In this document: piece by piece, positions 1-10,984 of the stretch
Numbering within the stretch: position 1 is the stretch's first letter
How the letters are laid out: every line of letters starts with the position of its first letter
Assembly: GCA_902806595.1 (NCBI GenBank)
Contig: CADCXC010000044.1
Span: forward strand, 372,001-436,000
DNA: 64,000 nt
Reading direction: 5' to 3'
From: Pyrenopolyporus hunteri
Lineage: Eukaryota > Ascomycota > Sordariomycetes > Xylariales > Hypoxylaceae
Program-made: the position numbers and the translations under genes
Notes under the pieces: generated by a model
What the model was told of the DNA's origin: nothing
The model's database searches: none
What the model saw: only the letters and a program-made list of their open reading frames with translations

Positions 1-191
1 ATGGTGATGTTCAGGGAGTTACCACCGACCAGCTGGTGAAGGTGAGGAGTGTACTTCATGCCGGGGTTGACTAAGGGGTCGATACGGTCGACGACCAGCT
101 GGGAGCATGCGAACCGCAGCATAGTGTTGCCGAACTGGGCGTAGGCATTCTGCGCCAGCAGAGCGGCGGCAGCTAGGGAAGTCAGCTGCAT
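1..191 (-). CDS. DUF1996 secreted protein, N-terminal part (cut by window edge)
   Basis: Reading the minus strand from the ATG at 191-189 gives about 63 residues before the window edge. The start looks like a signal peptide: MQLTSLAAAALLAQNAYAQF, with likely cleavage after Ala-Gln-Ala near residue 19. The mature part carries the opening of the fungal DUF1996 domain: FACSQLVVDRIDPLVNPG, then HLHQLVGGNSLNIT. In this family the Cys and the PHLHQ/VGGNS region are strongly conserved. The domain is common in secreted fungal proteins, often followed by WSC or CBM modules, but its biochemical role is not known. No frame break or intron is visible in the fragment. The rest of the gene lies left of position 1, so its length and any C-terminal modules cannot be judged. 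Confidence 0.85.
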   Translation of the reverse strand, partial: MQLTSLAAAALLAQNAYAQFGNTMLRFACSQLVVDRIDPLVNPGMKYTPHLHQLVGGNSLNIT

Positions 192-3157
192 CGTGACTGA
201 GTCGACCTCGAACGTTGATCGATGAGCCTTGAGGAGGAGGATAAGGATGAGCTATACGTCGAACGCGCAACGACGGTTAGGTGTGAAACCTTAGGGAGAG
301 AGAATCACGGTTGCAGAAGTGAAATCCGGGGAGCTGAAACCTGGGGAAGTTCGTGATGCCCGTCGTACTTGTATGATTCGTGGGAGGGCGCTCTCGCCGG
401 CTCGCATCGACGAACTGCCGAACGCGAGGAACTCGTTCGAAAGTTTCCTTCACTTTGGCACGCCGAAACGATTGGCCAGGATCATTTCCCAACTTGATTG
501 ACATCGATTTCCGTATTGGGGGCCCAGGGCGGCCGTGGCTCCGCGTGTTGATTGATCCTTGGGCCTGCTTTCAACCCCCTTCTGGCTGTATCGCATTTAC
601 CCGGTTATTTACACCTCCCAATTATAGAACCGCGATAAATGGCAGAGTGACAACAAGCCGCATATGACGGTCGGAAATATGGGTCTGAACAAGCTTGAAC
701 TGAGTATGGGATGGATTCGCCCTTTGCCACTGGCCGCTCGTTCATACACTAACACGTGTGTGTAAGTCGGCCTGAATTAGGCTGCGAAGCGACACCTTCC
801 AGGTCGCCTCATCCGTAAAACCGCATCGCGGCGTTCTAGGCGTGATCGAGAATTTTCTCTCTCTAACGGCCACCATTCTAGAGTCCGGAGGTTGACATTT
901 TCTTCTCGCCACACTGTCCGTCTTTCCAGCTGAGAATGATATCTTCCCCATGGCGCCGTGGTTGACGATCGATCGACATCCGCTGATAGCCTTATGGCCG
1001 AAGGCGCGCGGCGGTGGCTACCAGGGTGCCGAAGGGGCACCCGCTCTTCACTATATCCGGTCGAAATCTCGGCCTTAATGTAGAGAGGAGGAAGAAGTGC
1101 CAAGATATCCTATAAACCCTGGCCCGCGGCATGCCAAACCGCAAGCATGGTCGAGTACACATGGTAGTGTCGTCATCTGCCTAACAAGAATAAAGAGAGT
1201 TTCCTGTTTGATTCGTCTCGCTGGGTCAGCACGGATATTAGTGGCACGTCCAGACATTTTCATTAGGGCATAGCTCTCTCTTCGGCTTCTCGTGATATGC
1301 TGGAGGACGTGGGTGCGGCCTGTAAGATGAAACATGCCGCCAACCACATCGCTGGCGCTATATTGCGGCTGCTTGCCACAGGCCTCCTCTCAGCGAAGTT
1401 CCCAAGTGACCGGCCGGGTAACTGTGCCGTAGGGCATATTCCTAAGCGTGGCCACAGTTTTCCGAGACAATGTGAATTCCAAATCATAATATCGTGACAA
1501 GGGCTGCGGAGTTACTCTTTTAGATTGATGTGCATTCATACCATAGCTAGTCCCCGAGCACAAAATTCCAACTCGATCATAACACACACGGCGTATAATA
1601 GGCCCGCAAGCGTGTTATTGTTGATAAGAGGCTTCCAAATAAGATAGATAGGTAGGTAGATGGTACCTTAGTCTATTAGATCAGTATGCAGCCTGAAATC
1701 GGTTTGAAGTTGATCGCCCCTGAGAGCCGCTCCCATCCGGGTTGGCAGGGGCAAATGCCTTGGAAGTCTTGGAACGCTCGAGAACAGGTGCCGGCAAGTA
1801 CAACAATATTACCCAGACTTTCTGACCCCAGAGAAAAAATGTTAATTCATCATAAAAATTTTTCAATTCAACAAACTGAGATTCACCTACCGGGTTGGCC
1901 GGGGTTCCTGCGGGCGTGGCGTATTCGGGTTGGTTAGAGTCTCCTCGCCGGCGACGACGATTCTATAAGCTTGCCACATGCCATCTCGGAGTTCATTAAT
2001 ATATCGATAGGAATCTCTCTTGTTAACTCCTCGCATCTATTTGACTCATGAACCTGTCCGGAGTTCTCTTTCGCCACTAATTTCGGCAGGGTCCTATACG
2101 AAAGTAACAGATCTCTAAATTTTCCGTCGACTATAGACGTCAGCCTAGATAATATGATATTAGATATTCCGAGGCCACGTAACTGGGTAATCGACTCGAC
2201 TAGACATACCATCTATCTCTCCGTGGCACATGTTGACCATAGGTACACAGTGCCGCGAACCATGAATAGGAAACCATCCACAATATTCTCATTCGATCTC
2301 GGGATTCCAATTCTGACACATTGGAATACCTAGCTCCAACTACTAAACACACCGTTAGATAGGTAGGTTAGTCATAGTGACGGCAGATAACGTACAGCAT
2401 CGTTTCATGAGTCCAGGAGGTTGGGTATCGATTTGCTAGAAGCGTCGATGCCGGCTATAGTTAGCATTTGGGTGGAGGCATACCATACGAGGTGCATGGC
2501 AACCGGGTCACCAGCGCGGGAGAATTCATTTATTATGCGAGATTTTAATCTATAGATAGACCATGGCGGCAGGAGTAATTGTCTGTCATAAATGACTGCG
2601 AAGTAGGCATTAGATATAGGTATGTGATAATGACAAATCCTTTAATTTCTTCCTCGCCCTCCCTCCCCCGTGCTATAGGTAGACGTGGCTCAATTTCCTC
2701 TTGCGTTAAAGGACAGTTAAGAAGGTTTTACTCCAAGCCAAAACCAGGTCAGTATAGTCTTGCGTAATCGCCTCGCCATATCGCGACAATGATCCAACCC
2801 AACCCCGAGAGGTATAGATCCCGCGGGATTTCGCGACATCAGCTACCGAACCCAACACGAACCCCCTTATCGCAAATATAACTCCCGAAGTTCTTCGGTT
2901 CGCTAGACCAATTGCATTTGATACGCGGCGCCGGGATCCCCTCGATCCCAGGCCAGCTCGTCATCATGCCTGCAGCAGATCTCGGGAGTTGCCTAAAGCT
3001 GTCGGAATGCGACGCTGCCACGATCGGGTGCCGATCAGGCGGGTGAGAGTAAAGGCGGGCCTGAGGGCCGGTACGGGGCGGCTAGGTTTTTCTGCCTTTT
3101 CAATTACCAATTATAGCGTAAGAAACTTCGAAAAGAAACGAGTACGTAACGGTGACA
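192..3157. other. Gene-free 3.0-kb stretch between the DUF1996 and fucosidase genes
   Basis: The first few hundred bases must hold the promoter of the minus-strand DUF1996 gene, and the last few hundred that of the plus-strand fucosidase gene. In between, all open frames are under about 110 codons, have no recognisable protein family and show no coherent splice pattern. Short TAGGTAGGTA tracts occur near 1650 and 2356. I see no transposon ends, tRNA or other RNA gene. Confidence 0.6.
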
Positions 3158-5732
3158 ATGAAAGGGGTTGATAGCATCCTCGCAGCCTTTCTATTTCATG
3201 TGACGATATTCGTCGCGGCCTCCGCTAAGTCATCTAGATCGCAGGTAAGAATCACTCTGTGAGCTCTGTGAGAGTTTCTACGATCAGGTCGTTTCCCAGC
3301 GAGTAGCGCAAATCTTGCTTCTGGCCGCTCAAAGAGAAGAATTTCAATAGAGTGCTAATATCATACAAGTCTGTACTGCTCGATCTATCGCCGTTTTACA
3401 ATAATAAAGCATTCGGCACATACCCGGGCGAGGCCTCGTTCGATACCCTAGGCCAGTCATATCCGTCGCCGGATCTAGAAGCGCCTTATTATACCTCGAG
3501 CGACACGGGAATATTATATTCATTCCCGGGATATACTGGACCCGACAAGCCCGACAACGTCATTTGCGAAGGCCAGACTGTAATCGTACCCCCTGGATCG
3601 TACTTCTCAGCCTCATTCTTAATCTCAGAAGATAAGGAATTCGCGATAGTAGCTGGTAATGTAACTTTTACGTATACGGATAATAGCACGTCTGTGTACG
3701 AGCTCCGCTCTCTAGACTGGTACAGCTTCCTGACTATTAACCGCGGGGAGCTGATCTTCCCAAGTCGTTTCACCGCTACGGGTGTAGACTATAATACAAG
3801 CCACATCTTCGAGCGGACCGCGTCTTTAGACCCAGGTAAAGAATTATATTCCATCACACTGCCGGATGCATCCAGCGCAGATGATGGCAGGCTTCATGTA
3901 TTTGCTATTTCCTTATGGACTGGCGACTCTGCAGTAGACGTGCAGTCTATTCGCCCGACTCAGAAATGGCTCGGTGCCGACGTGCAAGTAGTCGAGGCTA
4001 CCGTCAATAATGCGGGATCTGAATGCATCGCGGGTGACGGCCTGACTCTGTCTCTTTCCGGGGACGGCCTCCGAACCATTGAAAACGGACACCTCAAGCG
4101 GCTCTGCCCAGGAGACCAGAAAATTGTCAGACTTGGAGTCACTTCAAGCTCCAACAAGACAATAAACGCTTCACTACTTGTCGATGATGGCGCTATCCAG
4201 CGGTCCCTCGAGTTCGAGGATATCCAATTCGGCCTAACCGAATGGACCACCGACTTGGATAACCTCGCAAAGCACGAGAGCCCCGAATGGTTTAACGACG
4301 CCAAGTACGGCATATTCATCCATTGGGGGCCCTACGCCGTAACAGGATGGGGTAATTCATCACCGTACGAGAGTTACGCCGAATGGTTCTGGTACGTGAT
4401 ATCCTGGACTTACTCGAGGAATCATGTGCGTTTTTACTAATCAAAGGTCGCTCGTAACATAGGTGGTACTCAACGCACCACCCCCAAGCCGACCCGTCCG
4501 ACTTCTACTCCTACCGTCTGCGCACCTACGGCGCAAACTGGTCATACGACGACACATTCAACTCCTTCAGCGCATCGCGCTTCGACCCCAAAGCCTGGGT
4601 GGACCTGATCGCGGACGCGGGGGCGCGGTACTTCGTGCTGACATCAAAGCACCACGACGGGTTCGCGCTGTTCGACGCCGGCGGGACCAGCAACCGGAGC
4701 GCGGTGCACCACGGGCCGCGGCGGGACGTTTTGGGCGAGCTCTTCGACGCCGCGGCGCGGTACCAGCCGTGGCTGCGTCGCGGGACCTACTTCTCGCTAC
4801 CCGAGTGGTTCAACCCGGACTTCGGGCCGTACGGCTTCGACCAGCTGGACCCGCGGGAGGTGCCGGGGACGAGCAGCTGGCCGGGGGTGCTGGCGACGAA
4901 CCCGTACACGGGCGTCCCGGAGCCGTATACCGGGCACGTGCCGGTGGACGACTTCCTGGCGGACGTGATGCGCCCGCAGATGGACACGCTGGCGTACCAG
5001 TACGGGACGGATATCATGTGGTGCGACTGCGGGGCAGCGAATGTGACGGCGGAGTTTGCGTCGGCGTGGTTCAATGCTGCGCGTGCGGAGGGCCGGCAAG
5101 TCGCGATCAATAGCCGGTGCGGGGTGCCGCAGGCGGCGGACTTCGACACTCCGGAGTACCTGCAGTTCCAGTCGGCGCAGCGGCGCAAGTGGGAGAGCAA
5201 TAGAGGCATGGACCCGTACAGCTACGGGTACAACCGGGCGACGCCAGACGAAGCGTATATGAATGCCAGCGCGATCATTTACACTCTCGTGGACATCGTG
5301 TCCAAGAACGGCAATCTGCTTTTGGACATCGGGCCCCGTGCCGACGGGACTATTGTTCAGGCTGAGGTGGATAATCTGCTTGAGGCCGGCCGCTGGATTA
5401 GAAGCCACGAAGAGGCGATTTTCAACACGACGTATTGGTTTATTCAGAGCGAGATTGCCGGGGGTCCGGACGTTAGGTTTACTCAGGCGGAGGAGGCATT
5501 TTATGTTCTATTCTTAGAGCGACCGACACCCCAGGGTGGTGTAGTTAGTATACCGGCGCCGATACCAGTGGTGGAAGGCGATAAGGTTAGTTTGTTAACT
5601 GTCGAAGGTGGCGATAATTTGGCATGGACAGTAACGGGACGAGGTAGTAAGGCAATACTGAGGATCAGAGTTACGGATGAGCTGCTGGATGAAGAGGAAT
5701 TTTGCTGGGTGTTTAAAATCAAGTACGTATGA
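3158..5732 (+). CDS. Secreted GH29-family alpha-L-fucosidase
   Basis: Exons 3158-3244, 3370-4391 and 4463-5732 give 792 residues. Exon 1 (29 codons) encodes a signal peptide beginning MKGVDSILAAFLFHVTIFVA. Exon 2 encodes a beta-rich N-terminal region of about 290 residues, then the start of the catalytic barrel (NDAKYGIFIHWGPYAVTGWG). Exon 3 continues with ARYFVLTSKHHDGFALFD and DIMWCDCGAAN; by GH29 precedent Asp558 in the latter is the likely nucleophile. GH29 enzymes release alpha-L-fucose with retention of configuration, so an extracellular glycan-degrading role is expected. Intron 1 (3245-3369) has donor GTAAGA and acceptor ACAAG; intron 2 (4392-4462) has GTACGT and CATAG, and both preserve frame. 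The length exceeds simple bacterial GH29 enzymes because of the N-terminal region. GC content is much higher in the first part of exon 3 than in exon 2. The gene runs tail to tail with the next. Confidence 0.9.
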
Positions 5733-5922
5733 TGCGCCGTAGCCCATATCTAGAAACTACATACGTTAGGTACAGATATGTAGGATAGAACGTCATACTC
5801 GAAACATCGCCTTAGATGATGTCGTAAGGACGCGTCGCTTAGCGAAATTAGCAAACAGATTATAATCAGGCCCGGTATTTGACTAGGCATCTTAGCTCCC
5901 CATGGTTCGGTCTCTGACTTCG

Positions 5923-7726
5923 CTATTCTTGCGTCATCCGTCTCAGCTCTCCTGGAAGGTCGGGCGGACTTCTTCCGTTTCTATACTGCCATAATCGGCT
6001 TAGGTCCTTCACTCTGACCTTCCCGTCGTGGATTTCGTCCTTGTCTTCATAGAAACTGCCATGGACAGCAACTTCGCCCGTGAAGACGCTTCCCTGCCGT
6101 CCGGCGAGCTCGATCATAGACCAGCTATTTTCAACGGCCTCGCGTAGGTCTTCTTTTTCGGTACCCTTTTTGGCTACTTCTACGACGCTACTCATGAATG
6201 CGTTGCGCTCGGCACAGCCGGTGAATTCGCCCTTGGCGTTCCGGGCAAGGGGAAACATGCCGTTTAGATAGTGCTGAGAAAACTGATGCCCGCCGCGCGG
6301 AGAAGTGTGGCTAAATACACGACCGATATACCTGGGCATTTCCGGAGAGGCGCGTTCATTGGTTACGAAGTGAAGAATTCCCCATAAAGCAACGAAATCG
6401 GTAGTGTGAGCGTAGTGCTCGACGTGCGCAATCGCGCGGTCCGATGCGGGGACGGTGTATGTCGTCGCGTGCGATGCGCTCGATTCTTTAGAGAGCGAGG
6501 TAAGAAGCGTTGGGACTCGGCCATTAACCCCAAACGAAGTCACGCTGCCGTTTGATGGCCGCCTCCTCGACAACACCGACTGAGTCTCGACCGGTGAGTC
6601 GCTAAGTGGAATCTCGGTGATGGTAGCGGGGGTTATGTGGGTGCCCGCTTTAGAGCCCTTCTTCTCCGCTTGCTGGGAACCAACGTGCCGATGCGGGTTA
6701 TTGAAATGGTTTGATGCGTTTCCAAACGTGTAAACCTCGAGCTTCGATAGGAGATTCTGCGGCAGCTCTTGGAGAAGCCAGTCGAGAACTAATCCGCCCT
6801 CTATTCCGCCTTGCGAGTGCAAGATGAAAACCACTTTCGTGTACTGTGGATTATACAACTTTTCCTTGATGATCTTATACGCCACACGGATATCGCCCGT
6901 GGCATACCCAAAATTACGTTGTATTAAACACTCAACGACATCAAAGATGATGCCCGTAGTACGATTGTGCACGCCGATAATAGGGCGTTTGAAAGTGAGG
7001 GCCAAACGATTGATGTTGCTCTTGAGCCAAGCTTCTCTAATTCTTGGGGTTAGCGAAAAAATGTCCACGATGGGATTGGTCATGGGGTCACACATGCCCT
7101 ACGGCAACACCGTTTAGGAAAATCCACTGCTCATGTGCGTGTTCCTCTAGAGCAGGCGCATATTCCGGGTCGGAAGTAAAAGTGACGGTCTTTCCGTTCA
7201 AACCCAGGCATATAAGCCAGTTCAAAGTAAAGAAGGCGGTAATTCCTATTGCCGCCATCCAAACCGGAAACAAAAGAGCCAAGGGCAAGGTCAAGATAAA
7301 CAGTAATTGAAGGACTATGAGGATCGCATGAAGGAACATGCACCACATGTTCTGCCAGGTGAGCGAGAGTTCGTCAAAATGATCGCCATCGCAAGGTCGG
7401 ACGGGCCACACCACCCAAGGTAGAGCCCAAGCGAAGGTAAAGAAGTATCGCACATCCCACATCATCAGCTTCCAAGGCATGTCGGTATAGCTGTAGTTAA
7501 TGACAGACTCGCCGCCGACCTGCGAGCTGAAGAACTCGGTACGATCCATGACGGGTTGCCGCCGGGCTCCATTTGATCGAGCAAAGATGCCTGAGACGAA
7601 GAGAAGACCGGCAACCATGGCGGCGAGGACGCATCCCCAATAGACAGGAAAATCGACAGCAGAAATGAGCAGCCCCAGACGGGGATAGCAGCAGGCTTTT
7701 ATTGTCCCCAGGATGTCCATCCTCAC
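5923..7726 (-). CDS. Multi-pass membrane alpha/beta-hydrolase (lipase-like), conserved in fungi
   Basis: Two exons, 7726-7098 and 7036-5923, give 580 residues if the 61-nt intron 7037-7097 uses a GC-AG border (GG|GCATGT to CTAAC..TTAG|A). This joins NGVAVG to EAWLKSNINRLAL. Exon 1 has hydrophobic helices at about residues 26-49, 91-107 and 127-177. Exon 2 contains FDVVECLIQRNFGYAT and the nucleophile elbow ILHSQGG, with Ser284 as the likely catalytic serine. Family knowledge suggests a serine esterase or lipase-like fold, but substrate and compartment are unknown. A long Ser/Thr-rich insert follows (residues about 325-420). Without the GC-AG intron the two reading frames would stay separate, the first stopping at TGA just after the donor. 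The start could also be the second Met (7720). The 5' side faces the DJ-1 gene across 816 bp. Confidence 0.85.
7037..7097 (-). other. GC-AG intron in the membrane hydrolase gene
   Basis: On the minus strand the intron starts GCATGTGTGA and ends GCTAACCCCAAGAATTAG, with a strong branch point. No GT donor nearby keeps the frame and the conserved NGVAVG/WLKSN junction. Removing 61 nt with a GC donor gives a continuous protein. Confidence 0.75.
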
Positions 7727-8542
7727 ACCTGTTCAGCTACACCGAGTAAGCCTTACCCCATTCAACTGGTAACACGGGGGGGAGAGACAAGTAGGTAGGT
7801 AGTAAACTGTGAAGACGGTGGCGGCCATGGCATCGGCAACGGCACGGAACAGCGGCTGGACCGTGACATCGTGGCTAGGTAGCGAGGGTCTACAGGGCTG
7901 AGAGACCTCGCTCCTTGGCGTTAAGTGCTTGGTTTATGGCCAATAGGCGGTAAGGTTGTGGGAAGCGTGAGCTATGTGAGTTGGTCACAAATCGGGGTCA
8001 TTTGCATTTGAGCTTGGGGCTTGGTGGATTGTAATTGTGGGAGGGTGAGGGTTTTGGAGGGGAGGGGATAATGATAGGGAATGATGGGGGAATGATAGAC
8101 GCGGGAGATTTCCTATAGGAGTTCACAGGGGTGTTTCCCCCTCCATTATTACTGTGTAACGCAGAATTCCGACTACCCGACATACGTAGTAAACCCGCTG
8201 AGACGCGCTTTCCTATAGAGCCTACGACGAGCGGGTAGCCACCTATCGGCCAGGCAGGACCTAAATTAGGTAGCTGTCGTGAAACCGGGACTATAATTAC
8301 CTCCTATAGAGGCAAGTACAGGTAGATGAATAGCAGTCTCATCCTAGCACGTGCCCTAGGCATCTACGGGCTAGCGCCATTAGGTAGTACCCAAGCAGCC
8401 TAAGGTACCTGGCTGTAGGGAGCTAAATATGCACCTGTTACGTCAACCCCGTCTTATGATCTTCGACCTGTTTTAACTCTCCAGCTCGTGATTTCATCGC
8501 AAACAACACTCAAGAAAAACTCCTTGATACACACACGCAACA
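7727..8542. promoter_or_regulatory. Divergent intergenic region, hydrolase and DJ-1 genes
   Basis: This 816-bp stretch separates two head-to-head genes and must contain both promoters. It holds a TAGGTAGGTA tract near 7793 and several TACCTA-type motifs around 8375-8410. No open frame longer than about 60 codons looks coding. Confidence 0.6.
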
Positions 8543-9637
8543 ATGGAGGATCCGAATATTACATCGCCGGGAGCATTGTTCCCGAGCCCCAAGGTCCTCT
8601 TCATGATGGCCGACTACGGCCACGATCCTACGGGTGCGCCACATCCCCGCGACAGCTTTCTTTCTCTTTGCGCATATCTAGTTCCGTTTCTAATCAACAC
8701 ACACGCCCCATTTAGAAACCGCCGTTCCCTATACCGCATTCAAGAACGCGAACTACGAAATCCAATTCGCGACGGAGAATGGAAAACAACCACGATGCGA
8801 CAAGAAAATGCTGGAGGGAATTACTCAGAAGCTACTCGTACGCCACGACGGCTCGTGAAAGTTCACGCAAGATGTTCGGACCATCGATCCTAATATCCTA
8901 GCAGGGCGCAAAGAAGGAGGTCGTCTCCATGTACAAGAAGATGGCTGTGAGCGAAGAGATGCGACATCCGCTCTCATGGTCCGCTCCCGGATTTTCCCTT
9001 GATCCTTCCGACCTCGTCGTCTTCCCCGGAGGCCACGATAAAGGCGTCAGGCAAATCATCGAATCCCCCATCGTACACAAGCTCGTGGTAGACTACTTCC
9101 CTAAGACAAAAAAGCCCAGCAATAAAGTGATAGCCGCCGTGTGTCACGGTGTCATGGTCCTAGCTGAGTCGAAGGATGCCAATGGCAGAAGCGTCCTACG
9201 GGATTGTATCACCACAGCTTTGCCGGCCAAATTTGAACAAGCTGCGTACTGGGGAACCCGAGCGGTATTGGGAGACTACTACAAGACATACGGCCACGGA
9301 AGCGCAAACGTCGAGGACTCGGTGAGGCAGCTTTTTATTCTAAACCAGGCTCCGGCGCAATTGTCTAACTAGGTCGATTCGCAGATCAAAAAAGTCCTTG
9401 CCGATCCGTCTCAGTTCAAGACCAGCCTGAATCCTGGCGCGTAAGTCCACCCACCCCTCTTGCCTTAGGATTCCGTACGGTCATCTACGCCTCGGTCCTC
9501 TTTACTTACCGTTTACTCCTAGATTCACTGTCGAGGACGAACAGTATAATTATATCAGCGCCCGGTACCCGGGCGACGCAGAACTTTTCGCCGATGAGAT
9601 TATAAAGCTCTTTAACAGCTTTCACAAGATTGTGTAG
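8543..9637 (+). CDS. DJ-1/PfpI family protein (class I glutamine amidotransferase-like)
   Basis: Five exons (8543-8633, 8716-8837, 8905-9321, 9385-9440, 9523-9637) give 266 residues. All four introns (63-82 nt) are GT-AG and keep the frame. The protein opens with KVLFMMADYGHDPTETAVPY, followed by the typical ThiJ/PfpI core: LVVFPGGHDKGVRQ and the nucleophile elbow IAAVCHGVMV, where Cys151 with His152 is the likely reactive pair. It ends with the conserved FTVEDEQYNYISARYPGDAE segment. Fungal members of this family are annotated as glyoxalase III-like or stress-related, but substrate cannot be read from sequence. For exon 4 I chose the acceptor at 9384 (CGCAG), because CTAAC just before the earlier TAG at 9372 is better placed as branch point. 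The gene ends 127 bp from the convergent haloacid dehalogenase gene. Confidence 0.9.
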
Positions 9638-9764
9638 ATTGTGTAGACACTCTTCACCTCTCATCAGCGCGGACCTGCACTAAATTGTTGATACTATTTG
9701 CGGTGGATATATAATTGCTACCTATGATTCATGAGAATGACCTAGCTATACGTACTCTAATACA

Positions 9765-10550
9765 CTAATTCTTCAGAATTGACTTGATCGCTTCATCAAC
9801 TCCGGATGCTATAACCAGAGGGCTGCGCTTTTCGTCTAGACGGTCTACCCAACCCTTGCCAGCTCTATCAATAAATGCTGCTTTCAGCCCCGCAGCTCTA
9901 GAGCCGACGATATCGAACGGATTGGCGCTGACAACCCAGACATCGCCCGCCTCTCCTTGCTTTCCAGCCTGTTCGACCAAATGAATATAAACTCTCTTAT
10001 CCGGTTTGTAACATTTCACATCGTCGACAGTAATCAACGACTTGAACCTCCCCGCATGAGGCCCCAAATCCGGCGATGTGTTAACTGAGTTTCCAACCAT
10101 TTCAGCAGTGCCGTTGGAGAAGATGTAGGCTTCCACCGAAATGCTATTCTCTTCCAGAAGCTTCAACGCCGAGGGTATCTCTGGAAAGACATGTAGAGCA
10201 TCATATGACCTCATGAGAGCATCCGCGTCTTCCGCCGAGAGCGTCAGACCGTCCTCTGCCACCGCATGGCCTAGGGCGTTTCGCGTTATCTCGCTGAACG
10301 TCTTGTATTCACCTAATAACAATAGCCCTGATTAGAGAATGTTTGCGAGCCGCCGTCATACCGCAACGAGGACAACTTTACCCATGCTGTTAATGCGCCA
10401 CGTATATTCCAGCTGGTACCGCCGCCACGAGGCAGCTAATTGCTTGGCCCTCTCTTCACCGTAAATCTCCGCTAGCTCATGAGCTATTGATTCTGTGGAC
10501 AGTAGCGTCCCGTAGAGGTCGAATGCGATGACCGTTTTCTTGGCCGCCAT
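9765..10550 (-). CDS. Haloacid dehalogenase, type II (L-2-haloacid dehalogenase-like)
   Basis: Exons 10550-10382 and 10312-9765 join across a 69-nt GT-AG intron (donor GTAAAG, acceptor TTATTAG) to give 238 residues, the normal length for this family. Motifs are complete: AFDLYGT with nucleophile Asp11, an Arg-rich cap segment around residues 43-52, FSNGT with Ser122, the motif III lysine in CYKP (Lys159) and SANPFD with Ser185, Asn187 and Asp190. Enzymes with this set hydrolyse 2-haloalkanoic acids; many fungal homologues may act on other small acids. No targeting signal is visible, so it is probably cytosolic. It is divergent from the HNH gene, with 434 bp between their starts. Confidence 0.9.
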
Positions 10551-10984
10551 TTAGAACCGCGCCCGTTGTGGAGTATTTCGGGGAATGAGTCGAACGGAGA
10601 ACGAAAGACGGCGCGCTTCCCCATAACTTTCCCGCACTTATCTGACGAGCGCTCATACGCTTTGTCATCGTCGTCAGCAGTCATCACCTATGATGCGTTA
10701 GCTAGATAATGCGGGGTAGCTGAATACTGAATTCGGATGTCGATAGCATCTAGGTAGCTACCTCCTCTATAGCATGATCGCCAATAGCTTCCGGTGAATA
10801 TACCACGTTTATAAATAGAGCTTCGCTATACATGTAGGTAGGTATCCAACGCAGATCCATTAGATCCAGGGTCTTTTACGTCACTCACGCTATACATCTC
10901 TTACATATACATCTCCCCCATATTATTATAGGTATAGATAACCATCAAACGTTTATAAGCCCAACACTACACAACCAAATCCCA
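10551..10984. promoter_or_regulatory. Divergent promoter region, dehalogenase and HNH genes
   Basis: The 434-bp stretch between two head-to-head starts is AT-rich and contains TAGGTAGGTA near 10843 and several TATA-like stretches (TATAAATAG near 10812). No open frame of note. Confidence 0.5.

Noticed and set aside
4787..5408. Two antisense frames inside the fucosidase gene
   Set aside because: They result from high GC and lack of stops opposite the GH29 barrel; the sense frame has catalytic motifs.
7088..7726. Separate small membrane-protein gene next to the hydrolase
   Set aside because: The two frames join exactly through a GC-AG intron with a strong branch point, and the junction restores NGVAVG-EAWLKSN.
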